DNA from: a virus
Virus record (IMG/VR): IMGVR_UViG_3300008267_000169
Coordinates: 1 to 34,896 of that record
Length of the DNA stretch: 34,896 nt
Reading direction: 5' to 3' (one strand)
The notes beneath the pieces were generated by a model. That model did no database searches. It worked only from the letters and a program-made list of their open reading frames with translations, and was not told the origin of the DNA. The translations under genes were made by a program, and so were the position numbers. Below, piece by piece: positions 23,464 through 30,059 of this stretch. The number at the start of each line of letters is the position of its first letter. Within the stretch, counting starts at the first letter, position 1.

Positions 23464-25943
23464 TGTGGTTGCATTGGTGTCGGTGTGGTTTCCATCTCAA
23501 CTACTTCTGTTGCCTCTGGAGTCTCTACCTCTTCGGTTTCTATCTCCTCTGGCTCTTCCATCTCTACCTCTTCCTCCATTGGTTGCTCTGCCGCCATCTT
23601 GCCTTTTGCCTTCTGAATCTCGGCGCGAGCCTTGGCTTTCTGGAGTGCGAGTTGAGTGATACCTTGTTCCTTGCGCTGCTCGGTGCGTTGAGCGTGGCTG
23701 ATGGATGCCTTGCCAATCGAAATGTCGGCGAGCTTCTTCTTGGTGTCGATTTCGATACCAGACTTGGCGGCGAGGTATTGAAGCTTGATGTCTTCCTCGG
23801 AGTTTGGTTGACCACCTTTTTGAGCTTCGGCTTGTGCCATCTCCACGTATACAGACTGAAGTTCGTCGGCGATCTTTTGCGCCTCGTTCATTCCCTGCAT
23901 GAATTGCTTCAAGAAGTCCTGCTTGCCTTGGTCTTTCGCAATATACTCCACGTGCGCCATGATGTGACCACCCTTGAACTTGATGGAGCGAACGGCCAGA
24001 GATAGATCAGCCATGTCTGGTTGACCTTGCTGGATAGACTGCATATTCATCTGCAACTGCATCGCCATGTCTTGGAAGTGACCTTGAGCGTGTTCGATGT
24101 GTGGATCGGTTGGCAGCACAGGGAAGTTGGCTGGGTTAACGAACGCATCAGTCATACCAGCATTCTCAAATCCGATAACGCGAGTCGTATCATCAATCTT
24201 GCTGATCTTGGTATTCCGGTAGCGAGCTACATTGTCTCGCCCAGAGAGTGCTGCGATTGCGTCTTTAACTGCGTTCTCTTGGCCTTCGTTCGCTGGGGTG
24301 ATTGCTGTGATCTGCAATAGCTTCTCAGCGGTGATGAGTTTGAACGATGGGCTACCTGCACCATTGATCAAGTTAGAACGGATGCTGGTGATGTTCTTCC
24401 ATTGCGCGGCTTCCCTTGGAGTTTTAAGTTCCTCAAGAATCTCGTAGAACTTCTTCACATACTCATATCCATCATCGCTGGACTTGGCGTTTACGAAGCG
24501 TTTGTAGAGTTGTTTGAAGTAAAGAGTCTGGCACTCATTGAATCGGCGAATCTGAGTTCCAGAGAGTTTAGCGGATTCAGCCGCATCTAACTCTGCTTCG
24601 CCTTTCGTGCGTTGCTTTCCTCCAGCAGTTGGAGCGTTGATGCGATACTGACCCATTCCCCTATACATATCTCCCATGAAGAACTGCATGAATCCCATGC
24701 TCTCTGCTACTGGGAGTTGGAAGCGGTTCTGGATGAACTTCGCCCCGTCTGGCATGACGCTGATTGGCAACCACTCCATCTGCTTCAACATCTTGGTTGA
24801 GTCTGGGCCTTGTCCTTCGATCATCAACATTGAATTGAGTCGCACTGCATCCACCAGCGAGTTCATTGTGAAGTCATACTGACGGCAGGCTACGAACGCC
24901 GATTCTGCTTGGCTCTTGATGTCTTGGAAGAGTCCGCTACCAACCGAGTCGGTCAGCATATACATGATCTCATCCCAAGAATCGAAGAGTCCAATCTTCA
25001 GCATCATAAACCCATGCTGGGTTCTGATATCATCATCGCTGATCTTTCCTGCTCCCTTTACATTGGAGTTAATGTAGTCAGCAATCGGTTGGTAGTCTTG
25101 AAGGATGATCGCCTTACTGATCTTGCCGTCGAACTCCCTCCAGTATACTTCGTAGAGGTCGATCTTCTGGTTCACAGAGAGTGACCAGTTGAATCCCGCT
25201 TCGCTGATCGTGCGGAAGAAATCCTCGCGGGTCTTGCGGTGGTTTGTAAATGCGCGGTGGAATCGGATAGCATCAATAGCCGCATCGACATTCCAGCCCA
25301 TCGCTTCTGCCGCCGCACGATTCTCAATCTTCTTGTAGAGTTCGTATGGGGTTAGACGGACACGGCGGACAAACTCCTCAAGGTTGCAGAAGTCGATCCT
25401 AATGTCGTCTGGAAAGAGAAGGTCAGAGAGGAAGACGTGTTCTGGCATCCATCCAAGTGGGCTATCCCACATTCCGATTCCCTTTCCATACAGAAGCATC
25501 TCTTCAAGGTCTTGCTCTGTGTTGTAGAGGTATCCGGGCCATTCGCGGATTGCTTGGTCAAAGGCGATTCCGATATTCTCTGAGTTAACGAGTCGTTCTT
25601 TTTCATTGCCGAATTTACTTTTAATTGTGCAACACGCCTGCCGTTCTGTAATGACATCGTAGTAGCTGGACTTCTGGTTGTCTACGATAAACCCAAGTTG
25701 TCCATAGTTAACATCAGATTGCCAAGGAAGTCGTTTCTCCGCGAGCTTGCTGTATCCTGTCGGCGGGAACATTTTGTAAGCCTTATAGATACGGATACGT
25801 TTATTCTCGCGCCCGATGTTTGCAAGGCGCAGATTATTTGCGATGTTCCAAGCGTGAGACGCATTGGAGATTCGTGTTTCTGGTGGCTTGCCGTCTTGGT
25901 CTAAAGTAGCAAGGGAAAAGTTGTCTTGGCCGATGGAGAGCAT
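23460..25943 (-). CDS. Portal protein (827 aa)
   Basis: Large, mostly helical protein downstream of a small gene and upstream of scaffold and capsid. Early region: PWQSDVNYGQLGFIVDNQKS and LLYGKGIGMWDS, the kind of N-terminal motifs seen in long podovirus portals. Mid region: a Gly-rich GGKQRTKGEAELDAAESAKL stretch (wing/stem area). The C-terminal about 190 residues become a helix (LAAKSGIEIDTKKKLADI, RAEIQKAKGKMAAE) ending in a very acidic Glu/Met/Thr tail. Length is beyond T7 (536) and near P22 or N4-type portals. Portal function: dodecameric DNA gate. Confident by size, composition and order. Confidence 0.75.
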   Translation of the reverse strand: MLSIGQDNFSLATLDQDGKPPETRISNASHAWNIANNLRLANIGRENKRIRIYKAYKMFPPTGYSKLAEKRLPWQSDVNYGQLGFIVDNQKSSYYDVITERQACCTIKSKFGNEKERLVNSENIGIAFDQAIREWPGYLYNTEQDLEEMLLYGKGIGMWDSPLGWMPEHVFLSDLLFPDDIRIDFCNLEEFVRRVRLTPYELYKKIENRAAAEAMGWNVDAAIDAIRFHRAFTNHRKTREDFFRTISEAGFNWSLSVNQKIDLYEVYWREFDGKISKAIILQDYQPIADYINSNVKGAGKISDDDIRTQHGFMMLKIGLFDSWDEIMYMLTDSVGSGLFQDIKSQAESAFVACRQYDFTMNSLVDAVRLNSMLMIEGQGPDSTKMLKQMEWLPISVMPDGAKFIQNRFQLPVAESMGFMQFFMGDMYRGMGQYRINAPTAGGKQRTKGEAELDAAESAKLSGTQIRRFNECQTLYFKQLYKRFVNAKSSDDGYEYVKKFYEILEELKTPREAAQWKNITSIRSNLINGAGSPSFKLITAEKLLQITAITPANEGQENAVKDAIAALSGRDNVARYRNTKISKIDDTTRVIGFENAGMTDAFVNPANFPVLPTDPHIEHAQGHFQDMAMQLQMNMQSIQQGQPDMADLSLAVRSIKFKGGHIMAHVEYIAKDQGKQDFLKQFMQGMNEAQKIADELQSVYVEMAQAEAQKGGQPNSEEDIKLQYLAAKSGIEIDTKKKLADISIGKASISHAQRTEQRKEQGITQLALQKAKARAEIQKAKGKMAAEQPMEEEVEMEEPEEIETEEVETPEATEVVEMETTPTPMQPQ

Positions 25944-25955
25944 ATGATTATACTT

Positions 25956-25971
25956 TTATCGTTTACGATAA
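25956..25971. repeat. Palindrome copy 8, TTATCGTTTACGATAA
   Basis: It contains the TAA stop of the small Cys-motif gene on the minus strand (Leu-Ser-stop) and ends 12 bases before the portal ATG. Loop TAAA. Confidence 0.95.
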
Positions 25972-26340
25972 TGAATTCAAGGCATTTCTTCGTTTGTTAC
26001 ATGAACTACATCCGCGAGCTTTATGCTCTAGTTTAGTTCCTAAAACCTTGTCTGCGGTTGCAGCCACAGTATGGATAGCCTGCGCGATCTTGTCTCCGAG
26101 ACCATCGCTATACCAGCAACGATCACTTGGTTGACGCTGGCAGGTTTGATCTTCGACCATCTGCTCAATATTGGCAGGAACTTCGATTCCATTCGATGTA
26201 TAGTCCTTGCGGATGTTTTGAATCAAGCTATTGAATGTGCTTCCGTAGACAATGGCTGGGAACGTGAGCTTATCACGCTTGATCTCATACTTCCAATACC
26301 AGCCCCCGACAGGTGCTAGATTTTTGTTTTTCAGTTTCAT
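25963..26340 (-). CDS. Small Cys-motif protein next to terminase (125 aa)
   Basis: The N-terminal MKLKNKNLAPVGGWYWKYEI and the C-terminal RGCSSCNKRRNALNSL (C-x-x-C, then basic) are typical of small conserved proteins found beside phage terminases, perhaps zinc-binding. Its TAA stop lies inside a palindrome copy (codons Leu-Ser-stop). A strong promoter sits just upstream (short leader of about eight bases), so this is the first gene of the portal operon. Function unknown. Confidence 0.6.
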   Translation of the reverse strand: MKLKNKNLAPVGGWYWKYEIKRDKLTFPAIVYGSTFNSLIQNIRKDYTSNGIEVPANIEQMVEDQTCQRQPSDRCWYSDGLGDKIAQAIHTVAATADKVLGTKLEHKARGCSSCNKRRNALNSLS

Positions 26341-26355
26341 CTTGCCTTTGCACGG

Positions 26356-26383
26356 AAAATATATTTTCTTATTGATATGTCAA
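26356..26383 (-). promoter_or_regulatory. Promoter of portal operon (late class)
   Basis: Minus strand: -35 TTGACA (26383-26378), 16-base spacer, -10 TATTTT (26361-26356), predicted start about 26349, eight bases before the ATG at 26340. An A-rich stretch and CTCTTGACATAT are shared with the capsid promoter. The -35 overlaps the terminase ATG on the other strand. Confidence 0.7.
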
Positions 26384-28230
26384 GAGCTTTTTCTTCAAAC
26401 AAAGGTATTCGTCGCTACGGGATTCAATTCCCAGAACACATGGATGACCTTGGTATTGAATTATATTGTTACTCTATTAGCCGTGGTGAATATGGCAAAG
26501 AGTATTGTGTTAAACATAATATCAATATCTCTGACTTTAAATTACTCTCGCCGCACGAACACTTCATCAATGCCGTTAAACTCCAATGGCCTACTGAAGT
26601 TTCTATCTACAATCGTGGCTACACCAATACTCAATTATTGAGGACACTTGAGGAGCTTTGTAATAATACAGATATTTGTTTGGCTGGCGCGGCTTCTATG
26701 GGAAAGTCGTTTCCTGTTGGTCTTTGGGTTTATCTTGATTGGTGTTCTGCCCCGCATTGCACTTCGTCTTGGGTTGCTACTACCACTCTCGGTGCTTCCG
26801 AAGATCGTATCTGGGGTATCATCTCCAAGCTATGGAAGTGTGCCGCAGTTCAGTTTGGTAAGCTCATTGACTATCGCCACATGATTGTTTGGGGTGGAGC
26901 ATCCAATGATGAGGATAAAGACTATCGAAATGCTATCAAGGCTCTAGCTTTCCAGTCTGGTAACGAGGGTCAGAAGGCTATTGATACAACCCGTGGTCGT
27001 AAGAATGACAGGGTTAGGTTAGCCTTGGATGAGTTGCCAGAAATGGAACTGGGCGCGATTACCGCCAAGGTTAACTTATCTGCTAACAATGATGTGACGT
27101 TCATTGGTATTGGGAACCCATCTGCTGGTGATAATCCTCACACCCGCTGGGCCATGCCTAGTGGCGCATCTAACTTCGATTCGGTTAGTCCAGACATGGA
27201 CAAGTGGGAGACTGGAACTGGCGTTTGCTTGTTCTACAATGGTATGCGTTCTCCTAACTTCGCCGCGCCTGCGAGCGAGCCATCTCCATTCCCTTTCCTC
27301 ATGGATCGGAAGAAGCAGGAGATCATGCTTAAACAATGTTATGGAGACGAGAATGCTATCGACTATGTTCGTAACGCTATTGGTTGGTGGCCGAAGTCTG
27401 GATTCGCTCAAACGATTCTTACCGCCGATCTGATCCGTAATGCTGATACAAACGAAGAACCCCTTTGGGATTCTGAAGGTTTTACCAAGGTAGCCGGGTT
27501 CGATACCGCTTTCACAATTGGGGGAGATCGATGCGTTCTGACTATCGCCAAGCTAGGCTTTGTTCGCGGGACTCGCAATCGTGTCATGTGGTTGGAGAGC
27601 CAGAAGGTCATTCAGTTATCCGCGAATGCCGCCGCTGAGTTTGAAATCCAACTCGCTACTGAAGTTGTAACTCTATGCCGTGCGGCTGGTGTCCAACCTT
27701 CTAAATTCGGTATGGACGTTTCCGGTGATGGTGGACGAGTTGGACAAGCTATCATTCGTGAGTGGCTGCGCTTTGAGTCTTCTGGTGCGTCTATCGCTCT
27801 TATCTCCTCTATGGGTAAACCTACTGATCGACTCGCCGCTGAAGTCGATAAACGCCCGTGTAAGGATGTTTACGATAGGTTGGTATCTGAATACTACTAC
27901 TCTTGCTATCACGCCTTCAAGAGCCGTGTTCTCTTTGGCGTTGATCCTGCATCTGATCTGGCTAGGGAACTTTGTCTTCGTAGATACACGATCAAAAACA
28001 AGAAGATTGCCATTGAGACTAAAGACGAGTTAAAGGGAAGAACAGGTTACTCTCCCGACTTGAGTGATAGTTTGATCTACGCACTCGAAATGGCTAGGCG
28101 CAATGGACTAGTATTTATCGGAAACGATAAAGCTGTCCCAACTAACCGATTCTGGGCGCGGGATGAAAAGCCAGTCGAATCTTTCTCTGATGATGATTCT
28201 TACTCATCAGATGATAATGGGGATTGGTAA
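26377..28230 (+). CDS. terL: Large terminase subunit (ATPase-nuclease), 617 aa
   Basis: DNA-packaging motor. ATPase part: Walker A-like GAASMGKS (residues 104-111) and Walker B with catalytic acid LALDELPEM (Asp218-Glu219). RNase H-like nuclease part: Asp376 in GFDTAF, Asp447 in GMDVSG and Asp561/Asp564 in PDLSDSL. Length is normal for the family. A palindrome copy lies near codon 580, after the last catalytic residues. The plus-strand gene is divergent from the portal operon: its ATG lies over the -35 box of that operon's promoter. Small terminase was not identified with certainty. Confidence 0.9.
   Translation: MSRAFSSNKGIRRYGIQFPEHMDDLGIELYCYSISRGEYGKEYCVKHNINISDFKLLSPHEHFINAVKLQWPTEVSIYNRGYTNTQLLRTLEELCNNTDICLAGAASMGKSFPVGLWVYLDWCSAPHCTSSWVATTTLGASEDRIWGIISKLWKCAAVQFGKLIDYRHMIVWGGASNDEDKDYRNAIKALAFQSGNEGQKAIDTTRGRKNDRVRLALDELPEMELGAITAKVNLSANNDVTFIGIGNPSAGDNPHTRWAMPSGASNFDSVSPDMDKWETGTGVCLFYNGMRSPNFAAPASEPSPFPFLMDRKKQEIMLKQCYGDENAIDYVRNAIGWWPKSGFAQTILTADLIRNADTNEEPLWDSEGFTKVAGFDTAFTIGGDRCVLTIAKLGFVRGTRNRVMWLESQKVIQLSANAAAEFEIQLATEVVTLCRAAGVQPSKFGMDVSGDGGRVGQAIIREWLRFESSGASIALISSMGKPTDRLAAEVDKRPCKDVYDRLVSEYYYSCYHAFKSRVLFGVDPASDLARELCLRRYTIKNKKIAIETKDELKGRTGYSPDLSDSLIYALEMARRNGLVFIGNDKAVPTNRFWARDEKPVESFSDDDSYSSDDNGDW
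28115..28130. repeat. Palindrome copy 9, TTATCGGAAACGATAA
   Basis: Inside the terminase gene near codons 580-584 (Phe-Ile-Gly-Asn-Asp), after the last nuclease residues. Reads with a GAAA loop on the coding strand. Confidence 0.95.
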
Positions 28231-28376
28231 CGCAGGAACGAGTATGCATCCCCTTTTCAAGTGGGGGTTACCAAACTTATGAACGACCCAGCGTTCCCCC
28301 AGTTCGATGTGGCGGGTCGAAGCCAAGCTCCACTGCCGCTCATCCGGTAATTTTTACACCTGCCTGCGAAATTGTT
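28224..28376. other. Structured convergent gap after terminase
   Basis: No gene between 28231 and 28376. Contains TTGGTAAC (28224-28231) pairing with GTTACCAA (28267-28274), an inner CCCC/GGGG pairing, and a CGACCC/GGGTCG pair further on. It lies between convergent units, so it may end both transcripts; a T run near 28351 is weak. A longer-range CGCAGG (28231) / CCTGCG (28363) pairing is also possible. Confidence 0.45.
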
Positions 28377-28604
28377 TTAATCCATGATTCCTTCAAGTTC
28401 CAAGGTATTTGCTACCTCTTCTGGAACTACGATGCGAATCATTTTTTCTCCGTAAAGGTTTCCTAGAGTCTCCTTGAGTCGGATGTCCTTCTTCGGAACC
28501 CAGCACTGATTGAACTTTTGCTGGAAAAGAATCTTATACTGATTCTCGCTTACTTCAGTTCCCTCGCAGATAACGCGAGGCTCAAACGTATTATTTGTAG
28601 TCAT
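28377..28604 (-). CDS. Small unknown protein (75 aa)
   Basis: MTTNNTFEPRVICEGTEVSE, then KFNQCWVPKKDIRLKE and a C-terminal RIVVPEEVANTLELEG. WVPKKDI-type motifs occur in short phage proteins of unknown role. It overlaps the HNH gene start region by 14 bases on the same strand and ends just past the convergent terminase region. Presumably co-transcribed with the XRE regulator. No function recognised. Confidence 0.55.
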   Translation of the reverse strand: MTTNNTFEPRVICEGTEVSENQYKILFQQKFNQCWVPKKDIRLKETLGNLYGEKMIRIVVPEEVANTLELEGIMD

Positions 28605-28905
28605 AAATTATGTAACCATTCTCTCTTGCCCACCCTACTTCGTGGTGGCATTTGTTGTGGCACGGACGGCAAAGAGCCATGAAAGTGGACTTCTCGCACA
28701 GGAACTTCCCTCTACCTTTTTTGTGGTGCAAGTCGCTGGCGGCTTGGTTGCATATTTCACACTGGTAGTTTTTTTCTTCAAAGTATTCTGCTTTGGCTTT
28801 TTCATATTCAGCATTCTTTACTCTCCGAGTGGTTGAGACTGATCTAAGTTTTCCACTTCGCTTTTTGAATCCTGTTTTTTGTAGGGGCGTTTTTCTTTGT
28901 AGCAT
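28591..28905 (-). CDS. HNH nuclease-like protein (104 aa)
   Basis: The N-terminus MLQRKTPLQKTGFKKRSGKL is basic and typical of short phage HNH proteins. Zinc ligands: CEIC (Cys49, Cys52) and CRPCHNKCHH (Cys79, Cys82 and following His), with the SDLHHKKGRGK core (His60-His61) between. HNH proteins next to terminases can be part of packaging, cutting DNA with the terminase. Its start lies 88 bases inside the XRE gene, an unusually long same-strand overlap, and the basic N-terminus supports that start. Confidence 0.75.
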   Translation of the reverse strand: MLQRKTPLQKTGFKKRSGKLRSVSTTRRVKNAEYEKAKAEYFEEKNYQCEICNQAASDLHHKKGRGKFLCEKSTFMALCRPCHNKCHHEVGWARENGYIIYDYK

Positions 28906-29147
28906 AATCCAATTACTTTATCTACCTGTTCTTTCTTTAAAATACTTTTCGAGTTTACTTCAATCTGGTTGATCAGTGAGCCAGTCACTCCAATCCTTTC
29001 TCCCAGTTCCCTGACAGTCATGCTCAGTTTCTTTCGAGTCTCGCGTAACTGCTGGGCGAAAGTCCTCCGTCCAATAGAACGAACAGTGCGTGATTGCTCG
29101 TAAGCCATCATGCAGCTATCGTATGCTTCTTCTAATGGATGTTTCAT
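28818..29147 (-). CDS. XRE/Cro-CI-type transcription regulator (109 aa)
   Basis: The helix-turn-helix lies at about residues 32-66: QLRETRKKLSMTVRELGERI, then VTGSLINQIE. The C-terminal third is charged and lacks a recognisable multimerisation or protease domain. The gene is divergent from the first early gene, with overlapping promoters; the minus promoter (TTGACT-N17-TAATTT) places the start point next to the ATG, suggesting a leaderless mRNA. Likely a repressor of early transcription. Whether it binds the TTATCG palindromes or the TTGACAAGTCAA site is open; the latter is closer. Confidence 0.8.
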   Translation of the reverse strand: MKHPLEEAYDSCMMAYEQSRTVRSIGRRTFAQQLRETRKKLSMTVRELGERIGVTGSLINQIEVNSKSILKKEQVDKVIGLCYKEKRPYKKQDSKSEVENLDQSQPLGE

Positions 29148-29154
29148 TTGAATA

Positions 29155-29183
29155 AAATTAAACCAAGACTATTGACAAGTCAA
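29155..29183 (-). promoter_or_regulatory. Divergent promoter of the XRE regulator
   Basis: Minus strand TTGACT (29183-29178), 17 bases, TAATTT (29160-29155). The start point would be about 29148, next to the ATG at 29147. It shares the central palindrome with early promoter 1, so RNA polymerase cannot occupy both at once. Confidence 0.6.
29172..29183. promoter_or_regulatory. Palindrome TTGACAAGTCAA, candidate operator
   Basis: Arms TTGAC and GTCAA around AA. It contains both -35 boxes of the divergent promoters of the XRE gene and the first early gene, so a bound dimer would block both. The best candidate operator for the XRE protein, by position. Confidence 0.5.
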
Positions 29184-29200
29184 CACATTTCTGATAGCCT
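29172..29200 (+). promoter_or_regulatory. Early promoter 1 (first early gene)
   Basis: TTGACA (29172-29177), 17 bases, TAGCCT (29195-29200). The start point would be about 29207, so the ATG at 29209 is nearly at the 5' end. The -35 lies in the palindrome TTGACAAGTCAA (29172-29183). Confidence 0.65.
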
Positions 29201-29208
29201 TATAAATT

Positions 29209-29577
29209 ATGGATAACACTAACAACGATAATACATTTGCAGAAGACCTTCTGGCTACTGTCAGAAAGACTGTCCTTGTCACAAATATGTCTTTAGCCGC
29301 CGCGCTAGAGAAGCCTTTCATTGCTACCTACGAAAATGATGAAGGCATTCTGATGATGGCACTCAAGCCAAACAATACCTGTATCATTGTCGCTTGCGGC
29401 CATGACTCCAATACTGTCATCAAGTGTGATTTCATTATCGCTGGTGAAGGTGTCGGAGAACGCCGCTCGATCTTCAAATGCAAAAACAAAAGTGATGCCG
29501 ATGACATCTGGGAGGTTCTGACCGACAAGCTAGAGGACTGGTCTGCTGGTGGGATCGCAACAATTGACATGGAGTAA
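29209..29577 (+). CDS. First early gene, unknown (122 aa)
   Basis: An acidic, soluble protein: MDNTNNDNTFAEDLLATVRK, LEKPFIATYENDEGILMMAL, then SIFKCKNKSDADDIWEVLTD. No family recognised. It is transcribed divergently from the XRE regulator through a promoter whose start point is at most a few bases ahead of the ATG. The TAA stop directly abuts a palindrome copy. Position suggests an early regulator or host takeover factor; this is inference. Confidence 0.6.
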   Translation: MDNTNNDNTFAEDLLATVRKTVLVTNMSLAAALEKPFIATYENDEGILMMALKPNNTCIIVACGHDSNTVIKCDFIIAGEGVGERRSIFKCKNKSDADDIWEVLTDKLEDWSAGGIATIDME

Positions 29578-29593
29578 TTATCGGTTCCGATAA
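29578..29593. repeat. Palindrome copy 10, TTATCGGTTCCGATAA
   Basis: It begins right after the TAA stop of the first early gene; the arms can extend to seven bases with a two-base centre. It is the only copy whose loop (GTTC) does not follow the NNAA pattern on the coding strand. Followed by A6 and a promoter. Confidence 0.95.
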
Positions 29594-29602
29594 AAAAGAT
29601 GC

Positions 29603-29631
29603 TTGACACTGAATACAACATCTAGTAGTTT
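29603..29631 (+). promoter_or_regulatory. Early promoter 2 (replication operon)
   Basis: TTGACA (29603-29608), 17 bases, TAGTTT (29626-29631), A6 upstream. The start point is about 29638, so the transcript would begin with the first leader hairpin. Confidence 0.65.
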
Positions 29632-29637
29632 CTTTTG

Positions 29638-29786
29638 CGTGTGAGAAATCACACCTTCGGGGTAGGAGCCGAAGTGAATGAAAAGTCAGTAAATTAACAT
29701 AACAATATATGATCCCTTGTGGCACTGCCACTCCTTCGCGTCTGTTGCCGCACTTTTCCAGTGTCACAAGGGGTCGCCTTTTTAAA
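29638..29786 (+). ncRNA. Three-hairpin leader RNA or small RNA of the replication operon
   Basis: The predicted transcript starts at a hairpin: GTGTGA-GAAA-TCACAC (29639-29654). It is followed with no gap by CTTCGG/CCGAAG (29655-29674, loop GGTAGGAG), then a spacer and a 17-base-pair stem (29711-29727 with 29759-29775) having two G-U wobbles that pair only in plus-strand RNA. TTTTT follows 6 bases later, then the ATG at 29787. No known riboswitch family is recognised. Confidence 0.55.
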
Positions 29787-30059
29787 ATGATTATTAAACG
29801 TAATACATTCACCTTAGTAGAAACACGCCACTTAGATAACATTAAATTATCCGTATGCGGAATTGGTTTATTAACTCACATCACAAGATGGACGGAAGAT
29901 AACCATAATGTAGAGGGAATATTGGATCGCATATATGATATGAGTCATCATGATCCAAGTGCAGCGGTGGGATACATGGAACTTTTAGAAGAAGAAATAA
30001 TTGAGAATTTCTTTTCTGAACAGGAATTACAATCAATTCAAGCCTTAGCTGAATTATGA
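29787..30059 (+). CDS. Unknown early protein (90 aa), preceded by structured leader RNA
   Basis: The ATG at 29787 is chosen; a longer frame from 29709 would translate a 17-base-pair RNA stem and is rejected. MIIKRNTFTLVETRHLDNIK, RWTEDNHNVEGILDRIYDM, then LLEEEIIENFFSEQELQSIQ: acidic, helical. No family recognised. It ends in an ATGA overlap with the winged-helix gene, so it is part of the replication operon. Confidence 0.6.
   Translation: MIIKRNTFTLVETRHLDNIKLSVCGIGLLTHITRWTEDNHNVEGILDRIYDMSHHDPSAAVGYMELLEEEIIENFFSEQELQSIQALAEL

Noticed and set aside
29148-29208. XRE protein as the binding partner of the TTATCG palindromes
   Set aside because: The regulator's own promoter region holds no TTATCG copy, while a different palindrome (TTGACAAGTCAA) is present there. 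A link is possible but not supported.
29578-29593. TTATCG palindromes as simple Rho-independent terminators
   Set aside because: The arms are six A/T-rich pairs, and the copies have no T run after them on the coding strand (copy 10 is followed by A6).
29709-29786. N-terminal extension of the early 90-aa protein
   Set aside because: It would place the 17-base-pair RNA stem in coding sequence and its peptide is atypical; the ATG at 29787 is preferred.
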